A stretch of 64,000 bases of DNA from Patella vulgata (GCF_932274485.2 NC_065882.2:76782767-76846766); one strand, 5' to 3'; numbered from the stretch's first letter, positions 19,421 to 29,402 are shown. Notes: generated by a model not told the origin, from the sequence alone. A program made the numbers and translations.

Positions 19421-19426
19421 AATAAA
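19421..19426 (+). terminator. Candidate polyadenylation signal of the receptor gene
   Basis: AATAAA in GTGAAAATAAAGTTATA. A second AATAAA lies at 19507-19512. Either would end the transcript shortly before the first downstream SINE. Confidence 0.5.
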
Positions 19427-19776
19427 GTTATATTATAAATATGGTGATTTTGTATGAATGACAGTCTGAGTGAAGTGAACTATTTTAAATTGTATGCTTC
19501 AATGACAATAAATATATAAAATAAAAAATGATTATTTTTTTTTTTATTAATTGGTGAAATGGGTAAAAAAATCTGTAAATAGGCGAACAGCCTTCCAAGA
19601 TTTCTCTCTGCTACTAGTTTCGTTCTATTCGAAATCTTTTAGACTTCATTGAGGATGTGTGATTGCCATCTTTATATAGTCGGGACCAGAGCACATTTGA
19701 CGTCACAAGTGGACTGGAGTCATCTTAAACGCACTACTATTTTGCTCCAACTGGGCTAATGAAGACAGTTATTTGG

Positions 19777-20037
19777 TAATAGAGGAGAGAAATGGGGTTT
19801 AACGTCCACTCGACACAAAATAGGTCATTTCGGGACTAACATATGGTTTAATTTTATTTCAATAATTCGCTTGCGCGTAGGGGTCTTTAGCAGTGGGAGA
19901 AAACCCACGAGGTTGGACAGGCGACCCTACTCCTTGTCACGTACAACCGGGGATTCGAAACCCCGCCAGTTGACTCAATGACAGACTTTAGGATACAGCG
20001 CGCGCGTGCTAACCATTCGGCCATCCTACCGGTAATA
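19777..20037 (-). mobile_element. SINE-B, near full length
   Basis: Tail first: GGGGTTTAACGTCCACTCGA, AACATATGGTTTAATTTTAT, GAGGTTGGACAGGCGACCCT, then the head CTAACCATTCGGCCATCC. First repeat after the receptor gene. Confidence 0.85.
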
Positions 20038-20318
20038 GAGCTTGATTGTAAGAGAAAGTGTAGTGGTAGAAAGACTTCTTTAATCTTGGGCCCATAGCCA
20101 TGGCAACTGGGGGATGGAACAGATTTCTTATTTTTGTCATGGATTGAACAAATTGTGAAACAGTTTTGCATACTAGTCGGATGGTCTATCAGAATACACA
20201 AGGTAAACCATGTGACGCTGAATTGAGTGGAGTGATCAACTCCTAGGATTATATTGGGTGTGTGTGAGGAGATTGTTACTCAAAACACTGAAACTGGGTG
20301 GGAGATGAGTTACAGCAA
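20038..20318. other. Intergenic, no feature seen
   Basis: Unique-looking sequence between two SINEs. No supported ORF. Confidence 0.5.
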
Positions 20319-20652
20319 TGAAACTGAGTTTAACATCCTACTAAAGACAGGCATATGCCATGCTATGGGGGAAATTTTGCCTGGACAGCATTCTACGGGC
20401 TACTCATACAGAATTCCAAGAGAAAGAAATCTTTTACATGCATGCCAATGTGTATGGGGGGACCTTGGTTTTCCATTCCATCCAAATGACTAGACAGCTG
20501 TCCTTGTCAGCCCCTCCGTCCTGCATCACTGACCAGGGAAAATCACACCGGAAAATCCCGATGAACTTTCTTGGCCAATGCAGGGATCGAACACCCGACC
20601 TCCAGGCTAGCGAGCCAGCGTCTTACCCACTTAGCCATGTGATCCCCCTCAT
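20319..20652 (-). mobile_element. SINE-A, near full length
   Basis: Tail GAGTTTAACATCCTACT, body GGAAATTTTGCCTGGACAGC, B box GGGATCGAACACCCGACC, A box region CTTACCCACTTAGCCATG. Confidence 0.82.
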
Positions 20653-20989
20653 GGAGTTGAACACAAGGTACAAATCTGGATGAGATGAGACAACCCCATA
20701 GTGTTGTAACATGGGACTGATCTGGGCACACTGTATCCTGGGAATGAAGAGAAGGATACAGGATTTAAAACACTGAACTAGGTGGGCAGATTGTATCCTT
20801 AGATTAAATTGGTTGAAGAGATGGGTTACTAGGGCTAAAACATGTGATCACAGAGTTAAAAACACCTTACAAAACTAAGTGGGAATAAGAAGCCTTAGCA
20901 TTTAAACTTATATTGAGCAAGGTGGCGCGACATTATATAAAATTGAGATAACCAATCAACTGAAACAATGCATAGCTTCACAAATGAAA

Positions 20990-21131
20990 TAAAAGGAAAT
21001 GGGGCTTAATGTCCTACTTATCTGCTACAAGGAAATTTTGCCCGGGCAGCGGCCTTCCTGCCCACTTTTCATCTTATTCATTTACGTGTATACATTTTTC
21101 CATTCCATCCAAACGACTAGACACTATTCTG
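20990..21131 (-). mobile_element. SINE-A, internally deleted
   Basis: AAATGGGGCTTAATGTCCTAC joined to GAAATTTTGCCCGGGCAGCGG and ATCCAAACGACTAGACAC. Confidence 0.65.
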
Positions 21132-21546
21132 CATACCTTTATTCATGAACAGTTTAACCTCATAATATTTAATCGTATAAATATTATTAGTCAGGCGGAG
21201 GTAGATATTGGATACTCTCATGTTTTTAATTCCCCTAACTATGTCAAATATTTACCCCATGATGTATAAAACATGGTGTTGTATAAAGAGACATATGATT
21301 AATTTATGTATCCAGGTTGTTAAATTATGTATGCAGCTTTAAGTTATTTGACCTAGTAATTGATAGCTCCAGGCAATATGTCAATACACTCTATATAATA
21401 TATAATATGTTATTTACACACAGCGCAAGTATATGTAACAGTGTGTATGGTATCCTTCTAAAACTTAGACATCATAAAAAAAAACCAATATTTATGGTTG
21501 GGTGCACAACATATTGAAATGCTGTTACCTTTGCTTAATAATAGAA
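21132..21546. other. Intergenic, no feature seen
   Basis: AT-rich sequence. Only short chance ORFs. Confidence 0.5.
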
Positions 21547-21608
21547 ATGAAATGAAACGGGGTTTAATGTCCTACTGTTCTGCTGCGACTGGACTAATGA
21601 TGACAGGC
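21547..21608 (-). mobile_element. SINE-A 3' tail
   Basis: AATGAAACGGGGTTTAATGTCC, TACTGTTCTGCTGCGACTGG, ATGATGACAGG. Strongly truncated. Confidence 0.7.
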
Positions 21609-21737
21609 TAAATAATAGAACAGTCCAACAGAAATACAAGATAAATCATTTATTGATTTTGTTGATAAATATAAATAATTTGTTTTTTATGTACATATAT
21701 ATAAATATTTAATTAAACTGTTCAATTTTTCGCTATT

Positions 21738-21806
21738 TAACAGGTAATTGTCTGCAATATCACTTCGGTGGAAGCAGACGTTAAATAAAGCTATTTCACA
21801 CACACT
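21738..21806 (+). mobile_element. Tail of a third SINE-like family (D)
   Basis: It shares CGGTGGAAGC, GACGTTAAATAAAGCTATTT and CACACACA with 36886-36959. The GACGTTAAA core recalls the SINE-A and SINE-B tails. Confidence 0.5.
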
Positions 21807-21811
21807 TTTTT

Positions 21812-21955
21812 TTTAATCCCCGGTTGTATGCGACAGTAGGGTCATCCGTCCAACCTTGTGGGTTTTCTCCGCGTCCTTCCACTGTCACGTACAACTGGGG
21901 AATCAATGACAGACCTTATGATTCAATGGTTATGCGCTAACCATTCCGCCCTCTA
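21812..21955. mobile_element. Rearranged SINE-B pieces, head to head
   Basis: A plus-strand piece (GTAGGGTCATCCGTCCAACC, GGGTTTTCTCCGCGTCC) is joined to a minus-strand piece (TGTCACGTACAACTGGGG, AATGACAGACCTTATGATTC, GCTAACCATTC). Confidence 0.6.
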
Positions 21956-22199
21956 ATATTATAGCACATATCTGGTTGCTGTAGAGGATGTGTATCTGGG
22001 TAGTTTACACTCTTGTTCCCTTATGTAGTGTACTTAGGAACTTAACTTTGGCATTTTCTGGGGGATAGACATGTCCGCTGACATTGCTACAATAGTCACC
22101 AACAGTAGTGCACTTGCCAGAGTATGCAGTGATAGCACATCTCCATTGTGTCCAAGTCTGCCAAACTTTGTTTCAGTTGTAGGGGTAACCAAAATAAAC

Positions 22200-23003
22200 A
22201 GATTAAAACACAGACTCTTTTTAGTTTCGTTTTTTACAGTTCAAAATTTCATTTTACTTGTCTTCACAACACTAAGATCTGGAAGAGTTGTTATATAACC
22301 CGCGTTCTGGATGATGTGAGGGATTAGACAATGCAGGGGCGAATCCAGAGGGGGGGGGGGGGGGTCAAACACACACACACACACCCCTCTCAGCTAAATA
22401 AATTTTTTTGTAAATCAACACTTTTTATGAGAAAAGTTTCTCGGCCGTGTGCTTTATCCTTTATCGTCAGATGTGGGACAGGATGGGCACTCAAAGCATG
22501 AGATAATGATATAGACATTATGTCATTATGTGATATCAAAATTAATTTGCATCCATGAAATTGAATCACAATGTCACTGTATTAATTCATAATAATAATT
22601 GACGTCAAACAAGGTGTTGAATTACTGTGTTTAAAAGCTCAATGTGTATGTATATACGCCAAAATGACGATAGAGACCATACGGGAGGAGGTGGGGGGGG
22701 GGAGATACATTGTCTCAGGAACCTGGCAAACCCCCTCCTGCAAAAATTCCTGCATCCGCCCCTGCAATGAAACTGTCTGTTACGGCGAGTGTTTTGGGGC
22801 TGAGGTGTACGGAACTTTGGGTAAACCACAAGAAATGTCAACGCTGATAGATTAATCAATGCCTGACGTCATAGGGTCGAAAGCAGCTCGCATGACATGG
22901 TGCAACCTCCCACTACAACTGGTCAGATCTTCATATAGTGTAGGCCATTTTGAGTTTAAAAAAAACGAAACGAAACGAAATATAGATTTGTACTTTAATC
23001 AGA
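22200..23003. mobile_element. MITE family M copy, interrupted by a hAT-like MITE
   Basis: Inverted ends: CAGATTAAAACACAGACTC with TTAGTTTCGTTTTTT at the left, ACGAAACGAAATATAGATTT to TTTAATCAG at the right. The interior matches the reverse complement of 56959-57329 in order. Interrupted at 22334-22764. Confidence 0.75.
22334..22764. mobile_element. hAT-like MITE with 5-bp TSD
   Basis: Ends CAGGGGCGAATCCAGAGG and TGCATCCGCCCCTG. The flanks CAATG (22329-22333) and CAATG (22765-22769) form a 5-bp TSD, and the sister copy at 56959-57329 shows the uninterrupted site. G/C runs lie just inside both ends. Confidence 0.75.
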
Positions 23004-23036
23004 CCTTTCTTTTTTTAAATGTAGCAGGTGATGGTT

Positions 23037-23312
23037 AATAGAGAGAGCGAAATGGGGGTTTAATGTCCGCTCGACATAAACTAGGTCATTTCGGGACTAA
23101 CACATGGTTCAATTTTATTCAATACTTCTCTTGTGCAGTGGGAGGAAACTGGAGGACCTGGAGAAAAAACCCAAGAGGTTGGACAGGTGACCCTACTCCT
23201 TGTCATGTACAACCGGAGAATAGAAACCACGCCATCTGACTCAATGACAGACTTTATGATTGAATGTGTATGCGCTAAGCCGCTAACCATACGGCCACCC
23301 AACCTCCCATAT
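23037..23312 (-). mobile_element. SINE-B, near full length
   Basis: GGGGGTTTAATGTCCGCTCG, AACACATGGTTCAATTTTAT, GAGGTTGGACAGGTGACCCT, head GCTAACCATACGGCCACCC. Confidence 0.8.
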
Positions 23313-23540
23313 ATTATAGAGTGTGTGCATCTGGGTAGTTTACACTCTTGCTCCCTTACGTAGTGTACTGAGGAACTTTGGCATCTTCTGAGGGATGGAC
23401 ATGTCCGCTGACATGGTGACAATAGTCGCCAACAATATTGCACTTGGCACAGCATGCAGTGATGATGCATCTCCAGTTAGACTTTTTTTTTCTTTCTATA
23501 TGTAGCACAGTTTTAATGTGAAGTTCTATTTTCAGGTTAT
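23313..23540. other. COQ3 3' flank, no feature seen
   Basis: Contains TAGTTTACACTCTTGCTCCC and TGGACATGTCCGCTGACAT, stretches also present near 21995-22085, so part of a local duplication of 100-150 bp. Confidence 0.5.
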
Positions 23541-23555
23541 AGTTCATGGTTAGAA

Positions 23556-23851
23556 ATGAAATGAAGTGAAATGGGGTTTAACATCCTACTGTTCTGCTCC
23601 TAAACTGGGCTAATGAAGACATGCATACGCCATACAGTGTGCTATGAGTGAAATTTTGCCTGGGCAGCGGCGCTACGGTCTACTCTTATATCGAATTCCA
23701 ACTGCCAAGGGATCTTTTACGTGCACGCCAATATGTACATGGGACCTCGGTTTTTCGTCCTCCTCCGTCCTGCATCACTGACAAGGGGAAACCACGCCAG
23801 AAAATCTGGATGAACTTTCTCAGCCAATGCAGGGATTGGACACCCAACCTC
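23556..23851 (-). mobile_element. SINE-A in the COQ3 3' UTR
   Basis: 5'-truncated before the B box. A perfect 15-bp TSD, AGTTCATGGTTAGAA, lies at 23541-23555 and 23852-23866. The inner TSD copy ends 4 bp from the COQ3 stop codon, so the insertion must be part of, or define, the COQ3 3' UTR. Confidence 0.88.
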
Positions 23852-23870
23852 AGTTCATGGTTAGAACTAT

Positions 23871-24872
23871 TTATTTATCATGTTTATCATGTAGAACTTC
23901 ATCTGTACATACAGCATGAATAGCATAGTTAATACTCGTATTCTCTGTCCAGCTCCATCTTTTAGTTATAGGATTATACATCATACCATGCACCAATCTT
24001 GTGGAAAAACCATTCTGGTCTAGGAGATACTGTAAGTCTTGCGGAGATATAAACTTATTCCAGTCATGTGTACCCGGTTCTACTAGCCGTAATAATCGTT
24101 CAGCAGCTACAACGCCTAATACATAGGATAGGTTGGTTCGATTTAACGTAGTCAGAAACATTGAGCCACCTGGCTTGACAAGTTTACAACATGCTTTTAT
24201 AAACATGGATGTATCCAGTACATGTTCAACTACTTCTGATGCAATTACACAGTCAAATGATCTTTCTTCTGACTCAATCAAATCTTCCACAGTGGCACAG
24301 ATATATTTAATATTAGAAGCCACGTGTTCATTTCGAATGACATGAGCTTGGGCTGTTTTAATATTTTCTACTGAAGCGTCAACACCTATAACAAAAGCTC
24401 CTAATCTTGCTAAAGGTTCGGACAATATACCTCCACCACTGCCAACATCTAATATCTTAAAACCTTTTAGTGGACTATGATGAGCTTTAAACTGATGAGA
24501 TTTTTCAGCACTAGTTTTTTGCTTTTGTTCAATTAAAGCATTCACAATTAATGGAACACGTAATTCATTCATGGTATGCAGTGCACTGAATTCCCCTTCT
24601 TCATCCCACCAGAGTTGAGCTAATGCTGAAAACCTTTTAATTTCTTCTTCATCTATGGTTGTTTGTGCTTTTGGTCTTGTCACTTTTGGATTGCCATCTA
24701 AATCCAACTTTTGACTTGTTGTACGGAAGTGCCTTAATACGGAAAATGACACCTTTCGCCAACATACGTGTTCTTCACGAAAAGGATAAGCTGTCTTCCT
24801 ACACAAACCACGAAAGCCCGTTCTAATGCACAGGAATTTAACGAGTCTATTGGAATACTTTATAGTATTCAT
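23871..24872 (-). CDS. COQ3: Ubiquinone biosynthesis O-methyltransferase, mitochondrial
   Basis: SAM-dependent O-methyltransferase for the two O-methylation steps of coenzyme Q synthesis, working in the mitochondrial matrix with the COQ complex. 333 residues from the first in-frame ATG (24870-24872). In-frame sequence upstream lacks another ATG before a stop. Residues 1-55 are Arg/Lys-rich and lack acidic clusters, fitting a targeting peptide. DEEEIKRFSALAQLWWDEEG (74-93) is the family's N-terminal signature. LDVGSGGG (141-148) is SAM motif I, VDAS (164-167) follows, then SEVVEHV (212-218), FLTTLNRT (239-246) and GTHDWNKFISP (267-277). Human COQ3 is similar in length (about 369) but split into several exons; here the whole coding region is one exon, so either ancestral introns were lost or this is a functional retrocopy. 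The frame is open throughout. Confidence 0.93.
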   Translation of the reverse strand: MNTIKYSNRLVKFLCIRTGFRGLCRKTAYPFREEHVCWRKVSFSVLRHFRTTSQKLDLDGNPKVTRPKAQTTIDEEEIKRFSALAQLWWDEEGEFSALHTMNELRVPLIVNALIEQKQKTSAEKSHQFKAHHSPLKGFKILDVGSGGGILSEPLARLGAFVIGVDASVENIKTAQAHVIRNEHVASNIKYICATVEDLIESEERSFDCVIASEVVEHVLDTSMFIKACCKLVKPGGSMFLTTLNRTNLSYVLGVVAAERLLRLVEPGTHDWNKFISPQDLQYLLDQNGFSTRLVHGMMYNPITKRWSWTENTSINYAIHAVCTDEVLHDKHDK

Positions 24873-24952
24873 TTTCCTGGAAAATGTACTCGAACTCAAA
24901 ATGTCAATAAAGACAGCATGTGGATGTTGGGCGTAGAGTTCACCTTGCGACC

Positions 24953-24962
24953 GCGCATGCGC
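24953..24962. promoter_or_regulatory. NRF-1-type site upstream of COQ3
   Basis: GCGCATGCGC, a perfect palindrome matching the NRF-1 consensus, 81 bp upstream of the COQ3 ATG. NRF-1 is known to drive nuclear genes for mitochondrial proteins. No TATA box is visible nearby. Binding is inferred. Confidence 0.6.
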
Positions 24963-24999
24963 TAATCTGTTTAATTTCCGTTTACTCCTTTATTCAGCT

Positions 25000-25208
25000 A
25001 TACTGACAATACATCTACCGTTCGTTCCTGCGTTCCTGGGGTTTAACTTCCACTACCAGCTAGTGTGATATCGCAGACAAGAATTCATCTACCCTGATAC
25101 AACAGGTTTTTTTGCTTTTATTTGATTAAAAGATTTATAAAATAAAAGAAATAATTCTAAAACATAATAGTATCATTACTAAACCTATTCATTCAACATA
25201 ATATGTGG
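25000..25208. other. Intergenic, 5' of COQ3
   Basis: Short AT-rich stretch between the COQ3 promoter and the next SINE. No gene seen. Confidence 0.5.
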
Positions 25209-25221
25209 AGATTTTCAATGA

Positions 25222-25542
25222 AATGAAATGAAATGAAATGGAGTTTAACGTCCTACTGTTCTGCTCCTAACCTGGGCTAATGAAGACGGGCATACGCCAT
25301 ACAGTGTGCTATGAGGGAAATTTTGCCCGGACAGCGGCACTACGGCCTACTCTTATATCGAATTCCAACTGCCAAGGGATCTTTTACGTGCACGCCAATG
25401 TGTACACGGGACCTCGGTTTTTCGTCCCACCCGAACGACTAGACAGCTTTCCTTGTCAGCCCCTCCGTCCTGCATCACTGACAAGGGAGAACCACGCCGG
25501 AAAATCTGGATGAACTTTCTCGGCCAATGCAGGGATCGAACA
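25222..25542 (-). mobile_element. SINE-A, truncated in the B box
   Basis: Four ATGAA units, then GGAGTTTAACGTCCTACTG, through to CAGGGATCGAAC. A perfect 13-bp TSD, AGATTTTCAATGA, lies at 25209-25221 and 25543-25555. Confidence 0.88.
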
Positions 25543-25637
25543 AGATTTTCAATGAGCACAGACATAACTTCAAAAGATTTTCCAATTAACCCTTCCGTGA
25601 TTAACTGTGTTAGTACACTGGTGACTAATTGGGGCCG

Positions 25638-25747
25638 CAGGAGCGTATCCAAGAATTTTTGCAGGAGGGGGTTTTAAGAAAAAAATTATGTAGCTGAGCT
25701 GAGGAGGGGGGGGGGGTGCTTTGACTCCATCTCTGGATCCGTCCCTG
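25638..25747. mobile_element. hAT-like MITE, same end type as 22334-22764
   Basis: 110 bp. Left CAGGAGCGTATCCAAGAA, right TCTGGATCCGTCCCTG, with G-rich interior. Flanks GGCCG and GACTG agree at 3 of 5 positions, so the TSD is decayed. Confidence 0.55.
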
Positions 25748-25949
25748 GACTGTTCCATTAAACTGGGATTGTGTTAATTAATCCTCTACTCCACTGTCTG
25801 ATTTATATGGGTGTCTAAGTTTTGGGAGACCTTGTGTATCAGCACAATATACTGTATGACAAGTAGGCTAATAAAGGTCAATTTTAGGGCCAAAGTATAT
25901 AAATATTCACTGTCTCAAGATTAAATGTATTTCTTTTGTTAATATCGGC

Positions 25950-25990
25950 ATGGACCTTATAATACATAATTATGTATTATATGGTCCATG
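25950..25990. mobile_element. 41-bp palindromic insertion with 8-bp TSD
   Basis: ATGGACCTTATAATACATAA followed by its near-perfect inverse to GGTCCATG (one mismatch). ATATCGGC flanks it at 25942-25949 and 25991-25998. Confidence 0.6.
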
Positions 25991-26111
25991 ATATCGGCTA
26001 TAGATTTACTAAAACAAATTTTAAAAAAAGAATCACATTTTATAAAGTTATGTCCATTTTAAATTAGCTTTATTTTTTTTCATTTCACTTACACACAGCC
26101 ATATTTATACG

Positions 26112-26439
26112 CAGTGATTCTCAACCAGTGTGCCGCGGCGCACAGGTGTGCCGCGAGATCTTCCTAAGTGTGCCACGGAATTTTGAACGGCACACTAAGA
26201 AAATGCTAAAAATTGAGTATTCACTGGTGTCTACTTATAAGTTCATAGCTGTTTTTTTTATTTAGTTTGAGTCATTCTGTGCGTCTATGACTAGTCTCTG
26301 TCTACGGGTGTATGCCGTCTGACTTGCCATGTTTTTATTTTTCAAAATTCAAATATTTTTCATTAGCCAGGTGTGTCGCTATTTTGTTATGTGTTCCAGG
26401 GTGTGCCCATAGCAAAAAAAAAAAGGTTGAGAACCACTG
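26112..26439. mobile_element. hAT-type MITE, 328 bp
   Basis: Ends CAGTGATTCTCAACCAGTG and GGTTGAGAACCACTG, the well-known hAT end type CAGTGGTTCTCAACC. 8-bp flanks TTTATACG (26104-26111) and TTCATACG (26440-26447) match at 7 of 8. GTGTGCCGCGG repeats lie inside the left end. No ORF. Confidence 0.85.
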
Positions 26440-26447
26440 TTCATACG

Positions 26448-27320
26448 TGTGAGTTTTAATGAGGGGGAGGGGGGATAATATGTACTCGACACAAAAAATA
26501 GTAGGTCTACATAGATTTGGTGGATGGGTTTACTCAGATTAACGGTACGTGGTGTGCATTTTTTTTTTTTTGTTGAAAATATCAAATGCTATCGTAGACT
26601 AAAAGGTAAATGTAACATGGCGAACATCACAGTGAGGCCTAATTTAAGGACAATTTTTGGATCTGGTAGTTCTTATCGTGTGCAAATATTATAAATTTAC
26701 TTTTTCTTAAATTTTCAAATGTCACTGGTCCTTTCACGCAGTACATATTATATTTACTTGGTCTAGATGTCTGTTCAGCTGAACGACCAGACACTATTTT
26801 TTTTCTCTAGCGCCGCGGGTATTTGTCTGGATTATCATGTAGGCCTGCTATACTACACCACTAGTCACGAGTGTGACGAATGGCCACAGCTTAACCTAAA
26901 ACAGGTTACTTTACGGCATCATCATCTTGTTCGAAAATCTTATGGTTTTTATTACACTGTTTCCAAAAAACAAAAGAGGATAAGATTCATGAGGAAAGAG
27001 AAATATTTCTATAAAGATATGTTTATATTTTGAAGGGGTTTTTTTTTTAGTGTTTTCTTTTTCGTTCGTGTTAAGACTTCGAGACTAAGATTTAGCTCTA
27101 AACAATAATTAAATAACAGAATTAATATATAATCCCATAACAAGGTTTACCAGCTTAAAAAGTCACCTACTTATGATAAAACAATAAAAGATTTACCACT
27201 TTCATCGTATGCATACATAAGATGGAAATGAACGCGCTGTGTACAAAAATCGCAGCGTTTCATAGGGCAAGGGAAATAACTCTATTAGGACATGTCAACA
27301 TGGATACAGACCACTGACTT
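26448..27320. other. Intergenic, no gene seen
   Basis: AT-rich. The longest ORF, 88 codons at 26767-27033, shows no recognisable motif. Confidence 0.5.
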
Positions 27321-27323
27321 TTG

Positions 27324-27432
27324 AAATGAATGGGTTTTAATGTCTTACTCTTTTCCCTCCAACATGGCAAATGAAGATGCATCCATGCAAAGTGTTTTGG
27401 GGACAATTTTGTCCGGATAACTGCGTTACTAT
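27324..27432 (-). mobile_element. SINE-A 3' part, diverged
   Basis: GAATGGGTTTTAATGTCTTAC, GGCAAATGAAGATGC, GACAATTTTGTCCGGATAAC. Confidence 0.6.
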
Positions 27433-27716
27433 ACATAAATATTAAAAATTTAACCCAACCTTATGTTGTATTTTAATAAAGAGCTGACCATTCCTGCTGT
27501 AACCGTTCATATATCGGATGAAAAATTAATATAGCTTGTAAATTTCAGTCAAATTACATTGTTGTGAACGAAGCTATAATTGTTTGAAGTTTTGACAAGA
27601 AATAGCCATCAATTGGCTCCTTTAATTGCCGATCTATTAAGAATTTTCCAAATCAGCGTTATTAAACGTACGCTTCCACGAAGTGATATTGTGAACGAAT
27701 ACTGCACTTTTAAACT

Positions 27717-27920
27717 TGTATGTGTACGCCAAAGTCGGGTTTTCGGTGTTCTGTTATGTGTACGCCAAAGTAGGATTTTCGTCTCATCCAAACGACCAAA
27801 ATTTGTTCTTTTCCACGCCTTCCATCCTTTATCAGTGACAAGAGGAAACCATACCGGAAAATCCGAGATCGACTTGATAGTGGGCCAACGCCTTACACAC
27901 TGAGCGACAATGGCCTCCCA
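27717..27920 (-). mobile_element. SINE-A 5' part with a small internal duplication
   Basis: GTACGCCAAAGTCGGGTTTTC occurs twice. Then CGTCTCATCCAAACGACC, ATCAGTGACAAGAGGAAACC, and a head remnant with CCAACGCCTTACACACTGAGC. Confidence 0.6.
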
Positions 27921-28690
27921 AAGCTCTGCAACATACACGTTCCTGGAGTAACTATCGCAAGTTTTACAACATCAAGCTCGATAAGATATACGGAGTTAAA
28001 GCCAGATCAACATATATAGATGTGCAACATAGTGAGTCATTATTCCTTGCCTGGGACCTGTTAGTAGTATACTACATCGATAATTATATCGACACATATT
28101 TTTACGAGGAAGGATCAGAAAGTGTCGGCTATAGAGAAATTCCCCTAAAAGTGACGTCACCGATGTTTCTTTGAATTCGAGGCTCAAGATGATCAGCCTC
28201 CATTAATATTTTCACCAGAAAAGCTTTAAAATCTCGGGCTCTTTTGGTTTCAAAGATTAAGATTAAGATTACCAGTCTAAGTTTATTAATTTTACCCCTA
28301 ATTTCGCGCAGTCTCTGTGCTTATAGCAATTGTTCCTTTCCATGTCTTTTATCTTTATTCATGGTAATTTGTGTTGTCGTTTTTGATTTATCTAGAATCG
28401 AAAAAATCGTGTTTAAATTCACATTTTCTGAAGCCGATGGATCAGGGAATAATCAGGTATGAATTGTGAAAATCACCTATGAAAATGGCGTCTGCGCTTA
28501 TATTCATTTGTCCTGCCAGGCCTTGAAGTCAGTTAGACAAGTGGCGTGGTTTTGATACTTCCACATTTTAAAGCACTGGTATATTTTAAAGGGCGCCCTT
28601 TCTTCCCGGTTGGGGAGGGGGGGGGGGATGGTTAACGCGTAGGACATAAAACCCCATTTTATTTCACTACGGAGAACTCCTCAAATTCCA
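27921..28690. other. Intergenic, no gene seen
   Basis: No repeat family recognised apart from a G run near 28617-28627 and a worn SINE-A tail (ACATAAAACCCCATTTTATTTC) at about 28642-28666. Confidence 0.45.
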
Positions 28691-28937
28691 ACTAGGGGGG
28701 GGAGGGCTGTTGTCGAATAGTTACCGCGTGCGCGCTGTATCATGAGGTCTGTCACTGAGTCAAGTGGCGTGGTTTCGAATGCCCGCTTGTACGTGATAAG
28801 GCGTAGGGTCGCCTGTCCAACATCGTGTGTTTTCTCAGAGTCCACCGGTTACTCCCCACTACTATAGACCTACCCGCAAATATTGAATCATATGCTAGTC
28901 CCGAAATTTCTGTTTCTGTTGAGTCAACGAGGTTTAA

Positions 28938-28975
<38 letters not shown>
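28691..28975 (+). mobile_element. SINE-B with expanded CT tail
   Basis: Head TTGTCGAATAGTTACCGCG, B box GTTTCGAATGCCC, body GGGTCGCCTGTCCAACATCG, diverged 3' end and (CT)n at 28938-28972. Confidence 0.75.
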
Positions 28976-28976
<1 letters not shown>

Positions 28977-29296
28977 ACTGATAATTCCTATGAAGACGAA
29001 GAGTTGTTATATGAGATTATGTAAGGATATATAATATCAGTTAGAAACGAACTATTCATAAAAAAAAATAATTAACTACCACGAGATCAGAAAAAGTCGA
29101 GGGAAAAAATTAGAAAAAAAAGAACAGTTCTACGACTTACCTAGTTTTGGTTAATTCTTTACTTATATTTGAAGCGATAATTGATGTTTATTCCGGTGTT
29201 ATGAACAGAGTAAGCGAACCCCACATCATACACAACCTCGATCACTACTTAAATATTGATTTCAGAAGCTGGACGTACTACTCATCCGGCACTCTA

Positions 29297-29402
29297 AATT
29301 ATCTCAGAAATACCATACTCGTAAAAATCCGGCTTACTAAATTATCTCAAAAGTACCATACTCGTGGAAATCCGGCCTACTAAATTATCTTAGAAAAACC
29401 TT
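29297..29402 (+). repeat. 43-bp tandem repeat, 2.5 units
   Basis: Units start AAATTATCTCAGAAATACC, AAATTATCTCAAAAGTACC and AAATTATCTTAGAAAAACC. The SINE-A at 29399 starts in the last one. Confidence 0.75.

Larger units (their letters stand above)
15733..19445 (+). other. Probable long 3' UTR of the receptor gene
   Basis: About 3.7 kb of AT-rich sequence without any SINE or MITE that I recognise, in contrast to the introns and the DNA beyond 19.7 kb. This supports a conserved transcribed 3' UTR. It ends near AATAAA at 19421-19426. The extent is inferred, not shown. Confidence 0.55.

Noticed and set aside
20360-20683. ORF of about 107 codons
   Set aside because: It is a translation of SINE-A, as are those at 36979-37323, 41922-42242, 51704-51991 and 47905-48108.
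24873-24899. Nine extra N-terminal codons on COQ3 (opening with TTG)
   Set aside because: The reading frame is open there but has no ATG; TTG is not a usual animal start. The first in-frame ATG is at 24870-24872.
27609-27938. Minus-strand ORF of about 109 codons
   Set aside because: Mostly SINE-A sequence with a short duplication; no protein motif.
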